A DNA stretch of 60,222 nt. It comes from an uncultured Oscillospiraceae bacterium. GTDB taxonomy: Bacteria; Bacillota; Clostridia; Oscillospirales; Oscillospiraceae. Below the pieces are notes generated by a model that was given only the letters and a program-made list of their open reading frames with translations, ran no database searches and was not told the DNA's origin. Positions 7,410 to 16,097 of the stretch are shown here, one piece after another (position 1 is the stretch's first letter; every line of letters begins with the position of its first letter). Location of the stretch: positions 1-60,222 of the forward strand of contig CAAFLF010000021.1 of NCBI GenBank assembly GCA_900763685.1, written 5' to 3'. The position numbers were made by a program, and so were the translations under genes.

Positions 7410-8564
7410 ATGAGACTTTGGAGGAAGCGGCAGCCAGAGAGCGCCGCGGCGGCGGTGCAGCTGCGGAGCGCCCGGAAGGCGCCCTTCGGCATGCTGGCGG
7501 ACTACGTGCCGCTGCGGGATGGGGAGACGGAGCTTTACCGGACGGTGCGGGAGGCGGTGCCGGTGCTGGACGCCGCCATCCACAAGATCATACGCCTCAC
7601 CGGGGGCGTGACGGTCCGCTGTGAGGACCCGGAGGCGGAGCGGGGGCTGCGGGAATTTCTGCGGACGGTGCCCGCGGGCCGGGGGCAGTACGGCGTCAAC
7701 GCCTTTCTGGAGAGCTATCTGGACTCCATGCTGGTCTGCGGACGGGCGGTGGGCGAGATCGTGCCGGAGCCGGGGGCCCGGGGCATCGCCGCCCTGCTCT
7801 GCGCCAGCGTCGCGGATGTGGAGGTCCGGGAGGGGGAGAGCGGCGTGGACTTCGCCCTCCGGGCCCGGGACGAGCTGGGACAGATGGTGGAGCTCCCCTA
7901 TCAGGAGCTGCTGCTCTTCACCCCCATGAACCCGGAGGCGGAGCATCCCTACGGGGTGTCCATCCTGCGGTCGCTGCCGTTTTTGACGGACATCCTGACG
8001 AAGATCTACCACACCATCGGGGTCAACTGGGAGCGCTGCGGGGCGGTGCGCTACGCCGTCACCTGCCGGGACGGCGGGGACGGGCAGGCGGGCTTTCGGG
8101 CGGAGACCCTGGCCAGGGAGTGGGCGGACGCCATGCGGGACGCCCAGAGCGGCGCCGTCCGGGATTTCGTGGCGGTGGGGGATGTGGACATCCGGGTCAT
8201 CGGCGCGGACAGCCCCATCCTGGAGAGCGAGGTGCCGGTGCGGCAGATCTTAGAGCAGCTGGTGGCGAAGACGGGCATCCCGCCCTTTATGCTGGGGCTG
8301 AGCTGGTCCTCCACCGAGCGGATGAGCGCCCAGCAGGCGGACATGCTGACAACGGAGATCACGGCCATCCGCCGGACGCTGACGCCGGTTTTGGAGCGGA
8401 TCTGCCGGCTGTGGCTCCGGATGCGGGGCTGGGACAGCCGATTTGAGGTGGTCTGGGACGACATCAACCTGCAGGACGAGGTGGAGGAGGCGAGAGCGGA
8501 GCTCTACCGGGAGCAGGCGCGGAAGCTGCGCATCGAGAACGACCGAAAGGAGAAGGGAGAATGA
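7410..8564 (+). CDS. Phage portal protein (XkdE-like position)
   Basis: A 384-residue protein directly after the terminase. It has typical portal features: an early segment with repeated crossing of the connector wing (VREAVPVLDAAIHKIIRLTG), a central LPYQELLLFTP segment followed by YGVSILRSL, and a C-terminal stretch ISMSAQQ-like TERMSAQQADMLTTEITAI. Portal dodecamers form the capsid vertex through which DNA enters. The start at 7410 follows AAAGGGAGG. The gene ends in an ATGA overlap with the protease. Confidence 0.82.
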   Translation: MRLWRKRQPESAAAAVQLRSARKAPFGMLADYVPLRDGETELYRTVREAVPVLDAAIHKIIRLTGGVTVRCEDPEAERGLREFLRTVPAGRGQYGVNAFLESYLDSMLVCGRAVGEIVPEPGARGIAALLCASVADVEVREGESGVDFALRARDELGQMVELPYQELLLFTPMNPEAEHPYGVSILRSLPFLTDILTKIYHTIGVNWERCGAVRYAVTCRDGGDGQAGFRAETLAREWADAMRDAQSGAVRDFVAVGDVDIRVIGADSPILESEVPVRQILEQLVAKTGIPPFMLGLSWSSTERMSAQQADMLTTEITAIRRTLTPVLERICRLWLRMRGWDSRFEVVWDDINLQDEVEEARAELYREQARKLRIENDRKEKGE

Positions 8565-9460
8565 GCATGGAGAGAGGGAAGAGCCTGGAGCCCTGCCCCG
8601 CGGGGGCGGAGGAGCTGGCGGAGATCAACCGCTTCGCGAGGACGCCCCTGACGGCGGAGGAGGTCTACTGCTTCGCGGTGCGCCTCTGCGACAACGAGGT
8701 GGACCGGGACTTTGAGCGCTTCGACGCCGGGACGCTCTCGGCGCTGGGGGACCTCTTCGTGGGGAAGACCGGCCTCTTTGACCACCGCTGGTCCGCCGAG
8801 GGCCAGACGGCGCGTATCTACCGGACGGAGCTGGTGACGGAGCCGGAGACCAAAACGGCGGCCGGGGACAGCTACTGCTGGCTGAAGGGCTGGGCGTACC
8901 TGCTGCGGACGGAGGGGAACGCCGAGCTCATCCGGGAGATCGAGGGCGGCATCAAGAAGGAGGTCAGCGTGGGCTGCAGCGTGCGGCGGAGCGTCTGCTC
9001 CATCTGCGGGGCGGAGAGCGGCGGCTGCGAGCACCAGAAGGGCCAGCGCTACGGCGGGAAGCTCTGCTACTGGGAGCTGCGGGAGGCGGCGGACGCCTAT
9101 GAGTGGTCCTTCGTGGCGGTGCCCGCCCAGCGGGCGGCGGGCGTGGTGAAGAAGTTCACCGGGGAGGAGCGCTTCCCGGCGGAGGGGGAGCTGAGACGCC
9201 TGAAGGCGGAGGCGGCCCTGGGCCGGAAGTACCGGAAGGCGCTGCGCCGGGAGGTGCTCCGCCTTGCCCTGCTGGCCGACGACGCCCTGGAGGGGGCGGT
9301 CCTGGAGAAGGCGATGGAGAATCTGGGGGAGGAGGAGCTCATGGCGCTGCGGGAGGGCTATGAGCGCCGGGCGGCCAAGCGCTATCCCCTGCGGCCCCAG
9401 CTGCCCCGGAGGGGACAGCGGGAGGAGGCGCCGGTGAGCCAGGCGGAATTCCAGGTTTGA
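8561..9460 (+). CDS. Phage prohead protease / scaffold-like protein (XkdF-like position)
   Basis: A 299-residue protein. Its central part matches prohead serine proteases: a histidine in GLFDHRWS, then KKEVSVGCSV, and YEWSFVAVPAQRAAG, the pattern in which the S78-type catalytic Ser and His are found. A four-cysteine knuckle (CSICGAESGGCEH) sits between these parts, which is common in clostridial versions. The C-terminal third is charged and helical and could act as an internal scaffold. It would mature the capsid before DNA packaging. Alternative start at 8567. Confidence 0.75.
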   Translation: MSMERGKSLEPCPAGAEELAEINRFARTPLTAEEVYCFAVRLCDNEVDRDFERFDAGTLSALGDLFVGKTGLFDHRWSAEGQTARIYRTELVTEPETKTAAGDSYCWLKGWAYLLRTEGNAELIREIEGGIKKEVSVGCSVRRSVCSICGAESGGCEHQKGQRYGGKLCYWELREAADAYEWSFVAVPAQRAAGVVKKFTGEERFPAEGELRRLKAEAALGRKYRKALRREVLRLALLADDALEGAVLEKAMENLGEEELMALREGYERRAAKRYPLRPQLPRRGQREEAPVSQAEFQV

Positions 9461-9481
9461 CCACCGCTTCGGCGGTCAAAA
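9457..9481 (+). other. Stem-loop between protease and decoration genes
   Basis: TTTGACCACCG and CGGCGGTCAAA form an 11-bp hairpin with a TT-containing loop. No T tract follows, so it is more likely an RNA processing or stability element than a terminator. Confidence 0.45.
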
Positions 9482-9507
9482 GATAGAGTTTTGAAGGAGG
9501 TACGGAG

Positions 9508-9858
9508 ATGAAGGTTTGCTATGAGGGCATCGGGGAGCTGTGCGCCACCTTTTCCTGCGGGAATCTGGCGGAGGGCGCGCCGGTGCGCGTCAGCGCCGCC
9601 GGCACTGCGGCGGCCTGCGGCAAGGGCAACGAGATCGCGGGCGTGGTGAAGGCGGTGAGCCGAGGCAAGGACGCCTGCAGCGTGCAGCTGAGAGGCTTTG
9701 TGACGCTGCCCTACAGCGGCGCCACGGCGCCCTCCCTGGGTTACAACGCCCTGGAGGCCGACGGCGCCGGCGGCGTGAAGGTGGGCGAGAGCAGCGCCCG
9801 GGAGCGCCTGGTGGTGGAGGTGGACGCCACCGCCGGGAAGGTCACTTTTTTGCTGTGA
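9508..9858 (+). CDS. Probable phage capsid decoration or stabilisation protein
   Basis: A 116-residue beta-rich protein immediately upstream of the major capsid gene. Small glycine/valine-rich proteins in this position with segments such as GVVKAVSRGKDACSVQLRGFV and LPYSGATAPSLGYN are usually head-decoration or cement proteins that bind the capsid exterior. AAGGAGG lies upstream of the ATG. Assignment rests on position and composition rather than a diagnostic motif. Confidence 0.6.
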   Translation: MKVCYEGIGELCATFSCGNLAEGAPVRVSAAGTAAACGKGNEIAGVVKAVSRGKDACSVQLRGFVTLPYSGATAPSLGYNALEADGAGGVKVGESSARERLVVEVDATAGKVTFLL

Positions 9859-9876
9859 GAGAGGGAGGAAGAGAAG

Positions 9877-10908
9877 ATGGCTTACCATTATGAGAACCTG
9901 AAGCTGGAGAAGGGCATGTACGGCCGGGGCGGCAAGACCTTCTCCCAGACGCTGGAGGAGCTGGACCCCAGCGAGAACTACCGGGGCACGGCCCTGGAGG
10001 GCATGGACGCCTTCCAGCGCCAGCTCAAGCGCTTCGACATCCATGTGAAGGGCGCGGGCAGCGACCGGGTGGAGAAGTTCTTCCACACCAGCGACAGCGC
10101 CGTGCTCTTCCCGGAGTTCGTCTCCCGGGTGGTGCGCCAGGGCATGGAGGAGGGCAGCATCCTGCCCGCCATCACGGCGACCGTCACCCATTTTGACGGG
10201 ATGGACTACCGCTCCATCGCCTCCGTCCCCGGGGACGAGGAGAAGGCTCTGAAACGGGTGGAGGAGGGCGCGGTCATCCCCGAGACCCATGTGAGAAGTC
10301 AGGAGAACCTGGTGCGCCTCCACAAGCGGGGCCGCATGCTGGTGGCGTCCTACGAGGCTATCCGCTTCCAGCGGCTGGACCTCTTCTCCGTGACGCTGCG
10401 CCAGATCGGCGCCTACATCGGCCGGATGCACCTAGAGGACGCCATCAACGTCATTGTGAACGGCGACGGCAACAGCAATCCCGCCAGCGCCTACGCCGTG
10501 GGCACGAGCCCCATCTCCGGCGAGAGCGGCACCCTGAGCTACGGGGCTCTGGTGGACTTCTGGAGCCAGTTTGACCCCTACACCATGAATACGATCCTCG
10601 TGGGCAGCGACGCCATGCGCCAGATGCTGAAGCTCACCGAGTTCCAGAATCCCCTGACGGGGCTGAACTTCCAGGGTACCGGCAAGCTGACCACGCCCCT
10701 GGGCGCGAACCTGCTGCGCACCGCCTGCTGCCCCGCGGGGAAGATCATCGGTCTGGACCGGGGCTACGCCCTGGAGATGATCTGCGGCTCCGAGGTCACC
10801 GTGGAGTATGACAAGCTCATCGACCGCCAGCTGGAGCGGGCGGCCATCACCAGCATCTCCGGCTTCGCCAAGCTCTTCCCCGAGGCCAGCCGGGTGCTGA
10901 GCGTGTGA
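9877..10908 (+). CDS. Phage major capsid protein (XkdG-like)
   Basis: A 343-residue protein of the expected length for an HK97-fold capsid subunit. An extended N-arm leads into AVLFPEFVSRVVRQGMEEGS, a spine-helix-like region near residue 160 (VRLHKRGRMLVASYEAI) and a C-terminal domain with NTILVGSDAMRQMLKL and TSISGFAKLFPEASRVLSV. Codon use is less GGG-rich than in the neighbouring genes, as expected for the most highly translated protein of a particle. It would form the icosahedral shell. Confidence 0.88.
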   Translation: MAYHYENLKLEKGMYGRGGKTFSQTLEELDPSENYRGTALEGMDAFQRQLKRFDIHVKGAGSDRVEKFFHTSDSAVLFPEFVSRVVRQGMEEGSILPAITATVTHFDGMDYRSIASVPGDEEKALKRVEEGAVIPETHVRSQENLVRLHKRGRMLVASYEAIRFQRLDLFSVTLRQIGAYIGRMHLEDAINVIVNGDGNSNPASAYAVGTSPISGESGTLSYGALVDFWSQFDPYTMNTILVGSDAMRQMLKLTEFQNPLTGLNFQGTGKLTTPLGANLLRTACCPAGKIIGLDRGYALEMICGSEVTVEYDKLIDRQLERAAITSISGFAKLFPEASRVLSV

Positions 10909-10910
10909 GT

Positions 10911-11282
10911 ATGACGAGGGGGGAGAACATCCTGGCCCTGGGGAAGGACATCTGCCTCCCGGCGGAGTGCGAGGAGGCCCTGCTGGGCCTCCTCTGCGCC
11001 GCGGCGGAGGAGCGGTGGACAGGGCGGCTGCGCGCGGGGGTCAAGCCGGAGGACTGCGAGGAGGCCCTTCGCTGCGCCTGCGCCTTTACGGCGGCGGCGG
11101 GCATCCTGCGGCGCCGGGGCGGCGGGGCCGCCCTGAGCTTCACGGCGGGGAGCGTCAGCGTCCGCTCCGGCGGGGCCGGGGAGGCGGAGAGCGCCGCCAT
11201 CGCCCTGGAGGTCCAGGCGGCGCGGCTGATGGCCCCCTGGTGTGAGGGGGAGGACTTCGCTTTCCTGGGGGTGAGGGCGTGA
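10911..11282 (+). CDS. Phage head-tail connector protein
   Basis: About 123 residues, alanine-rich and helical, directly after the capsid gene as in PBSX-like operons where XkdH-type adaptors sit. ATG 10911 is chosen; GTG 10905, which overlaps the capsid stop in GTGA, is an equally possible start two codons earlier. Function is inferred from position. Confidence 0.6.
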   Translation: MTRGENILALGKDICLPAECEEALLGLLCAAAEERWTGRLRAGVKPEDCEEALRCACAFTAAAGILRRRGGGAALSFTAGSVSVRSGGAGEAESAAIALEVQAARLMAPWCEGEDFAFLGVRA

Positions 11283-11599
11283 CGGAGCTGCTGGAGCGGA
11301 TCCTGCGGGCCTACGGCCAGACGGTGACGCTGACCCACGCCGGGGAGACGGCGGAGGGGAAGGCCTTCCTGCAGGCCATGGAGGAGGCGGGGAAGGCGGA
11401 GCCCTACGCCGTCTCGCCCCTGGGCTTCGCCGATGACCGGCGCTGGCGCTGCGTCACCCGGATGGCGGTGGACGACGGCGACCGGGTGGCCTTTCAGGGG
11501 CGGAGCTTCCGGGTACGGAACGCCCGGGCGGTGTATCTGGGCGGGGAGCTCTGCCACTACGAGGCCATTTTGACGGCGGAAGGGGAGGCGGCGGAATGA
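11279..11599 (+). CDS. Phage head closure / neck protein
   Basis: A 106-residue protein starting at GTG 11279 in a GTGA overlap. Its beta-rich second half (VDDGDRVAFQGRSFRVRNAR) resembles small head-closure proteins that seal the portal and dock the tail. Position between the connector and tail-terminator-like genes supports this. No unique motif. Confidence 0.55.
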   Translation: MTELLERILRAYGQTVTLTHAGETAEGKAFLQAMEEAGKAEPYAVSPLGFADDRRWRCVTRMAVDDGDRVAFQGRSFRVRNARAVYLGGELCHYEAILTAEGEAAE

Positions 11600-12084
11600 A
11601 GGGCTTACAGCTTCTGCGGGACGCAGTCATCGACGCCCTGGAAAAGGGCGGGATGACGGCCATCCCCGCCTATCCCGGGAAGGCCAAGGACTACCCCGGC
11701 ACCGTGGTGACGGTGGACGTGGGGCAGGCGGAGGGGAAGCCCCTGGCCCTGGGGAGCTATCTCGGGAGCCGGGAGGAGAAGGGGAGCCTCCGGGAGCTCT
11801 ACGGCTGCCGGATGGACTTCACCCTGGTCCTGGAGGTCCGGGGGAAGAAGGCCGGGGACTGCGAGGCGGGCTGGGAGGCCGTCTCGGACATCCTGGGGAG
11901 CGGGGAGCTGCCCTCGGGTATCCGCTTTCTCCGGGAGCGCTGGGAAGGGCTCGCCTGGGACGCCGGGACGGGGCGCTTCCTCCGGAAGGGGAGCCTGGAC
12001 GGCGGCGCCTATTTCATCGCGGAGCGGGAGGCGGAGAGCGCTGCTCTGCTGGATCTCAAACTGAAGGGAGTTGTGGGGATTTGA
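11596..12084 (+). CDS. Phage tail terminator / neck-like protein
   Basis: A 162-residue protein starting in an ATGA overlap and sitting just before the sheath gene. It begins with an amphipathic helix (LQLLRDAVIDALEKGG) and has a beta-rich core with FTLVLEVRGK. That pattern and position suit a tail-terminator or completion protein joining tail to neck. Tentative. Confidence 0.5.
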   Translation: MKGLQLLRDAVIDALEKGGMTAIPAYPGKAKDYPGTVVTVDVGQAEGKPLALGSYLGSREEKGSLRELYGCRMDFTLVLEVRGKKAGDCEAGWEAVSDILGSGELPSGIRFLRERWEGLAWDAGTGRFLRKGSLDGGAYFIAEREAESAALLDLKLKGVVGI

Positions 12085-13084
12085 GTGTAACGGCACATGA
12101 GAGACCGGGGGTCTACTCCAGCTATGACGCTTCCAGTGTGACCCGCCGGAGCCAGGGAAGCCGTGCCATCGGCATCGCCGCCAAGGCGGCCAAGGGCACG
12201 GTGGGCGAAGTCGTCACCGTGACGGGCTATGAGAGCGGCAGGGCGGTCTTCGGGGAGGACAGCGAGGGCGGCGGCATGACGGGCCTGCTGCGGCTCCTCT
12301 ATGAGAACGGGGCCTCTGAGGTGAAGGCGGTCCGGGTGGCGGAGAGCGGCACGGTCAGCGACTATACGGCGGCCTTCCGGGCCCTGGCGGAGAGCGACAG
12401 CGCGCGTATCGTGGTGACGGACAGCGCCCTGACCGAGGTCCACCAGGCCCTGCGGAGCCACGTGGAGACGGCGTCCGAAAACCGGAGGGAGCGGATCGCC
12501 ATCGTGGGCGGCAGCGGCGAGACGGTGAGCGCTATGCTGACCCACGCCGCCGCCCTGCCGTGCTGGGGGCCGCGGCCCTCGCGGGGCGGCTGGCGGCGGA
12601 GCGGGACCCGGCCCTGCCGGTGAACGGCGTAAGCCTCCGAGGCCTCGGCGGGGCGGCGGTGAGCCTCACGGAGAGCGAGATCGACAGCCTGGTCCGGGGC
12701 GGCGTGACGCCCCTGGAGAGCCTGGGCGGGGTCCTCTCGCCCATCCGGGGCATCACCACCCGGACGAAGACCGGGGAGGTGAGCGACGCCACGTGGCGGG
12801 AGCTCAGCACCATCCTCATCGTGGACGATGTGATCCCGGCGCTGCGGGAGAGCCTGCGCTCGAAGTTCCTGCGGAGCAAGAATACCGCCCGGAACCGGGG
12901 GGCCATCCGCTCCCAGGTCATTGTGGAGCTGGAGCGGAAGGTGGAGGCGGAGATCATCGAAGGCTACGGCGAGGTGGCTGTCTGGGCCAGCGGGGACGAT
13001 CCCACGGTGTGCGAGGTGGAGTTCCCCTTCGCCGTGGCCCACGGCCTCAACCAGATCTATCTCACGGCCCACATCACGGTGTAA
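12081..13084 (+). pseudogene. Phage contractile tail sheath gene broken by a frameshift (XkdK-like)
   Basis: Two adjacent reading frames together encode one sheath protein of about 335 residues. The first part (TTG start 12081, in a TTGA overlap) has the diagnostic N-terminus HERPGVYSSYDAS and continues to about 12560. The second part runs from about 12560 to 13084 in the -1 frame with ITTRTKTGEVSDATWRELST and the C-terminal sheath domain VNGVSL to FAVAHGLNQIYLTAHITV. Homology stays continuous across the shift: the first frame degenerates after HAAALP and the second picks up at VLGAAALAGRLAAERDP. One lost base, or a slightly larger deletion, explains it. No slippery heptamer is visible, so a mutation or assembly error is likelier than programmed frameshifting. 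Confidence 0.8.
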
Positions 13085-13096
13085 AGGAGGAGAACA

Positions 13097-13486
13097 ATGG
13101 AGATCAACGGATTCCCCACCAGCGCGGACATCTATCTGGAGGTGGAGGGCAAGCGGGTGGCGGTGGTGCAGAGCTACAGCGCCAAGGCCACGAAAACCAG
13201 CCGGGCGGTGGAGGCCTTCGGCGAGAGCGAGCCGGTGGCCACCCTGGACGGGCAGCGGAAGTATACCCTGGAGCTGACCCGGCTCTACGCCACGGACGAG
13301 GCCATCTCTGACGGCATCGACTTCTACGGGTTGAAGGATTTCTCCCTCGTCATCTGCAAGCCGGACCGGAAGGTCATCTACCGGGGCTGCGAGTGGAGCA
13401 GCATCCGGGAGGACGGGGAGCTGGACGCCATGGTGGCGGAGAAGATCACCGTCACGGCCTCCCACCGCATCGAGACCGGGGCATGA
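13097..13486 (+). CDS. Phage tail tube protein (XkdM-like)
   Basis: A 129-residue protein directly after the sheath gene, the canonical place for the contractile tail tube. It has AKATKTSRAVEAFGESEPVA and a C-terminal ITVTASHRIETG, as seen in XkdM-type tubes. It would polymerise into the inner tube through which DNA passes. AAAGGAGG precedes the ATG, giving it independent strong translation despite the broken sheath gene upstream. Confidence 0.8.
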   Translation: MEINGFPTSADIYLEVEGKRVAVVQSYSAKATKTSRAVEAFGESEPVATLDGQRKYTLELTRLYATDEAISDGIDFYGLKDFSLVICKPDRKVIYRGCEWSSIREDGELDAMVAEKITVTASHRIETGA

Positions 13487-13779
13487 GGGAGTGGAGAGAG
13501 CTCTCCGCCGGGCGGCTCCTGGCCATCCGGCGGGAGATCCTCCGGGAGACGGAGGACGCCCTGGAGCGGGACCTTCTCTGCAACGCCGCCGTGCTGGCGG
13601 AGAGCCTGACGGAGGACGGGGAGCGGGTCTATCCCGACGGGGAGGCGGTGCTGGGCGCCCTCAGCTGCCGGGAGATGGAGGCACTTCTCCGGGAGCTGCT
13701 GGAGGGCGCGGGCCAGGGCGGCGGCAACCCCAATTTCGACTGGCGGCGCTATCAGGCGCTGCGGGGAGGGAAGGCATGA
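13483..13779 (+). CDS. Phage tail assembly chaperone (XkdN-like)
   Basis: A 98-residue acidic protein starting in an ATGA overlap with the tube gene. Position, size and the late segment GGGNPNFDWRRYQALRGG match XkdN-type chaperones, which normally bind the tape measure during tail assembly. Some relatives make a longer form by frameshifting; no clear slippery site was seen. The following gene is too short to be a tape measure, so its usual partner is absent. Confidence 0.65.
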   Translation: MREWRELSAGRLLAIRREILRETEDALERDLLCNAAVLAESLTEDGERVYPDGEAVLGALSCREMEALLRELLEGAGQGGGNPNFDWRRYQALRGGKA

Positions 13780-14162
13780 ACTACATCGAGGAGCTTTTCG
13801 CCCGGCAGGGGGCGCTGCTGCGGGCGGTGAGCCGCGTTGGGAGCCGCCGGAGGGCGGAGGAGAGCCGGGAGGGGGAGAAGTCCCCCTCCCCGGCGGCGGA
13901 GATCTGGGAGCTGGCGGAGGAGACGGCGCCGTTTCCGGCGGAGAACGGCCCCGCTTGGGGGAAGAGCGGCGAAAACCGATGGGAAATCCCGGAGACGGCG
14001 GTATCCCGGGGCCGGGCGGAGGAGGAAGGGGCGGCGGAGACCGTCCGTGCGGAGCTCCGGACCTGGGAGGGCTGGGCCGTGACAGGGGAGAGCGTCCGGG
14101 AGCTCTCGGAGCGCTGCGAGCGGGACGCCCGGCGCTACGACGGGGGCTTCCCGCTGTACTGA
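13776..14162 (+). CDS. Small unknown protein in the tape-measure position
   Basis: A 128-residue charged protein in an ATGA overlap with the chaperone gene. It starts MNYIEELFARQGALL, has a low-complexity acidic and proline-containing middle, and ends ERDARRYDGGFPLY. Phage tape measures are usually several hundred to over a thousand residues with membrane-like segments; this has neither the length nor such segments. It may be an adaptor kept after loss of the tape measure, or an unrelated morphogenesis protein. I do not recognise the family. Confidence 0.6.
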   Translation: MNYIEELFARQGALLRAVSRVGSRRRAEESREGEKSPSPAAEIWELAEETAPFPAENGPAWGKSGENRWEIPETAVSRGRAEEEGAAETVRAELRTWEGWAVTGESVRELSERCERDARRYDGGFPLY

Positions 14163-14172
14163 GGAGGGAACG

Positions 14173-14745
14173 ATGGAACTGACGGCCATGCGATTCAAGG
14201 ACTACACCTGGCCCCACAATCCCGAGAGCTGCCGCTGCGTGTGGGAGCGGAAGCTGCTGCGGCGGAAGCTGCCCTTCGGGGGCGTTTCCCTGCAGGACCT
14301 GGGGCGCTGGGGCAGGACGTTTGAGGGGGAGGGCTGCTTCTTCGGGGCGGGGGCCTATGAGGAGTTCCGGGCGCTGGAGGCCCTCTTCCGGGATGAGGGG
14401 GCGGGGCTTCTGACCCATCCCCAGTGGGGGACGGTCCGGGCCCGCTTCGCGTCGTTGGAGCTGAGCCAGGAGCCGCTGCCGGACTTCGTCCGCTACCGCT
14501 TCGTCTTCTGGGAGGAGGACGAGGGGGAGGGCGACTTCCGGCGCGTCGCCGGGAGCGGCGGCAGCGGCGGCGCCGGAGCCAGCCAGGCCCGGCGGGAGCC
14601 GGTCTACTACACGGTGCGGAAGGGGGACACCCTCTGGGCCATCGCCAAGGGGCGGGGGATGGCGCTCTCGGAGCTGATCGCCCTGAACCCCCAGATCCGG
14701 AACCCCAACCGGATCTATCCCGGAGAGAAGGTGAGGGTGCGGTGA
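14173..14745 (+). CDS. LysM-domain baseplate protein (XkdP-like)
   Basis: A 190-residue protein. The N-terminal 125 residues include FEGEGCFFGAGAYEEF and GLLTHPQWG, which resemble the DNA-circularisation/XkdP N-terminal fold. A glycine/serine hinge (SGGSGGAGAS) follows, and then one LysM domain at the C-terminus (YYTVRKGDTLWAIAKG to RIYPGEKVRVR). LysM binds peptidoglycan-type glycans, and in contractile tails this protein sits at the tube-baseplate interface. GGAGG precedes the ATG. Confidence 0.85.
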   Translation: MELTAMRFKDYTWPHNPESCRCVWERKLLRRKLPFGGVSLQDLGRWGRTFEGEGCFFGAGAYEEFRALEALFRDEGAGLLTHPQWGTVRARFASLELSQEPLPDFVRYRFVFWEEDEGEGDFRRVAGSGGSGGAGASQARREPVYYTVRKGDTLWAIAKGRGMALSELIALNPQIRNPNRIYPGEKVRVR

Positions 14746-15692
14746 GAGGACGGATCATTACGAGCGAACATGAGACCTGGGAGCTGCCGGAGCTCCTCTC
14801 CTGGGACCTGCTGCGGACCGGGAGCATGCCCTGCGACAGCTTTGAGGCCCTGTGCCCCTATACGGCGGAGATGGCGGAGGCGGCCCATCTCGCGGTGAGC
14901 TTCCTTCTGCTGGAGGGGGAACGGCTGCTGCTCCACGGCATTGTGGATGAAGTCGTGACGGAGGAGACGGCGGAGCGGGGGCGGACGGTCCGCTTCCGGG
15001 GCCGGGGCTGCGCCGCCCGGCTGCTGGACAACGAGTCGCCGCCCCTGGTCTATCAGGGGGTGACGCTGCGGGAGATCCTGCGGCGGCATGTGACGCCCTA
15101 CGGCATCCGCTGCCGGGACTGCGCCGAGACGAGGGCGGAGGGGGAGTTCACCGTGGCGGCGGGGTCCAGCCAGTGGAAGGTGCTGGAGGACTTCTGCCGG
15201 GTCTACGGGGGCTTCACGCCCCGCTTTGACCGGTATGGGGAGCTGCTTGCCGTGCCGGAGAGGGACGGCGGGGAGCGGCTGGTCATCGACGACGGGACGG
15301 AGCTTCTGAGCCTCCGCCGGAGGGAGGACCACTACGGGGTCCTCTCGGAGGTGCTGGTGCTGGACAAGAGCGCCGGGAGCCAATATATTGTCCGAAATGA
15401 GGACTTTATTCGCCGGGGCGGCAGCCGGAGGCAGGTGGTTTGCACCCCGGGACGGAGCACATGGCGGGCCATGCGCTACACCGGGGAGTATCAGATCCGG
15501 AGGTCCCGGGAGGCGGAGGTGGAGATCGAGCTGACGCTGCCGGGCGTCCGGGAGGCGGAGCCAGGGGAGATCGTGGAGCTCCGGCGGACGGGACTGGGGC
15601 TGTCCGGGACCTATCGCCTCTCGGAGGTGGAGATCCTGGGATCGGAGAGCCGGGGCGCCATCACGGCGCTGCGGCTGCGGGAAAGGATGTGA
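14742..15692 (+). CDS. Phage tail hub protein (XkdQ / gp27-like)
   Basis: A 316-residue protein beginning at GTG 14742 in a GTGA overlap with the LysM gene. It resembles late-control D/gp27-like hub proteins: two related beta domains (VRFRGRGCAARLLDNESP and VYQGVTLREILRRHV), then an SQWKVLEDFC segment and a C-terminal beta domain with LTLPGVREAEPGEIVELRR. The hub forms the central ring of the baseplate below the tube. Confidence 0.75.
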   Translation: MRGRIITSEHETWELPELLSWDLLRTGSMPCDSFEALCPYTAEMAEAAHLAVSFLLLEGERLLLHGIVDEVVTEETAERGRTVRFRGRGCAARLLDNESPPLVYQGVTLREILRRHVTPYGIRCRDCAETRAEGEFTVAAGSSQWKVLEDFCRVYGGFTPRFDRYGELLAVPERDGGERLVIDDGTELLSLRRREDHYGVLSEVLVLDKSAGSQYIVRNEDFIRRGGSRRQVVCTPGRSTWRAMRYTGEYQIRRSREAEVEIELTLPGVREAEPGEIVELRRTGLGLSGTYRLSEVEILGSESRGAITALRLRERM

Positions 15693-15697
15693 GGAGC

Positions 15698-16096
15698 ATG
15701 TGGCTTGGAAAGCAGGGAAGGCTCCGCCGGGAGAGCGGCGGGGCGGAGCTGGGTGTCACCAGCATCCCGGGGACGGAGGCGGCGGCGCTCACCGGCGGTG
15801 AGAGCCGGGCGCTGCCGGTCTACGGCCCCGGGGGCTGCCGCTGGGTGCCGGAGGCGGGACAGCGGGTGCTGGTGATCCGGGGCGGCCCCGGCGGGGAGGA
15901 GCAGTGCGTGGCGGGGGCCGCCCAGGGGGCGGCGCCGGAGGCGCTGGGACCTGGGGAGCTCTGCCTTTTCAGCGGGGACGGGGCTGTGATCCTGCGCAAG
16001 GACGGCAGCGTCACCCTGCGGGGGACGGTGAAGGTGGAGGGCGAGCTCCTCATCAACGGAACGCCCTGGGTCCAGGCCCAGGGGGAGGGAGGATAA
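15698..16096 (+). CDS. Baseplate spike / gpV-like protein
   Basis: A 132-residue beta-rich protein. An OB-like first half (LPVYGPGGCRWVPEAGQRVLVI) is followed by GAVILRKDGSVTLRGTVKVEGE and a short end LLINGTPW. This is the layout of Mu gp45/P2 gpV-type spikes, where beta repeats form the membrane-piercing needle. It lacks a long tip domain, so it would be a short spike. GAGGAGC precedes the ATG. Confidence 0.65.
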   Translation: MWLGKQGRLRRESGGAELGVTSIPGTEAAALTGGESRALPVYGPGGCRWVPEAGQRVLVIRGGPGGEEQCVAGAAQGAAPEALGPGELCLFSGDGAVILRKDGSVTLRGTVKVEGELLINGTPWVQAQGEGG

Positions 16097-16097
16097 G

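Noticed and set aside
12540..12580. Programmed -1 frameshift in the sheath gene
   Set aside because: No X-XXY-YYZ heptamer or downstream pseudoknot is evident, and sheath genes are not known to use it. Kept as mutation or sequence error.
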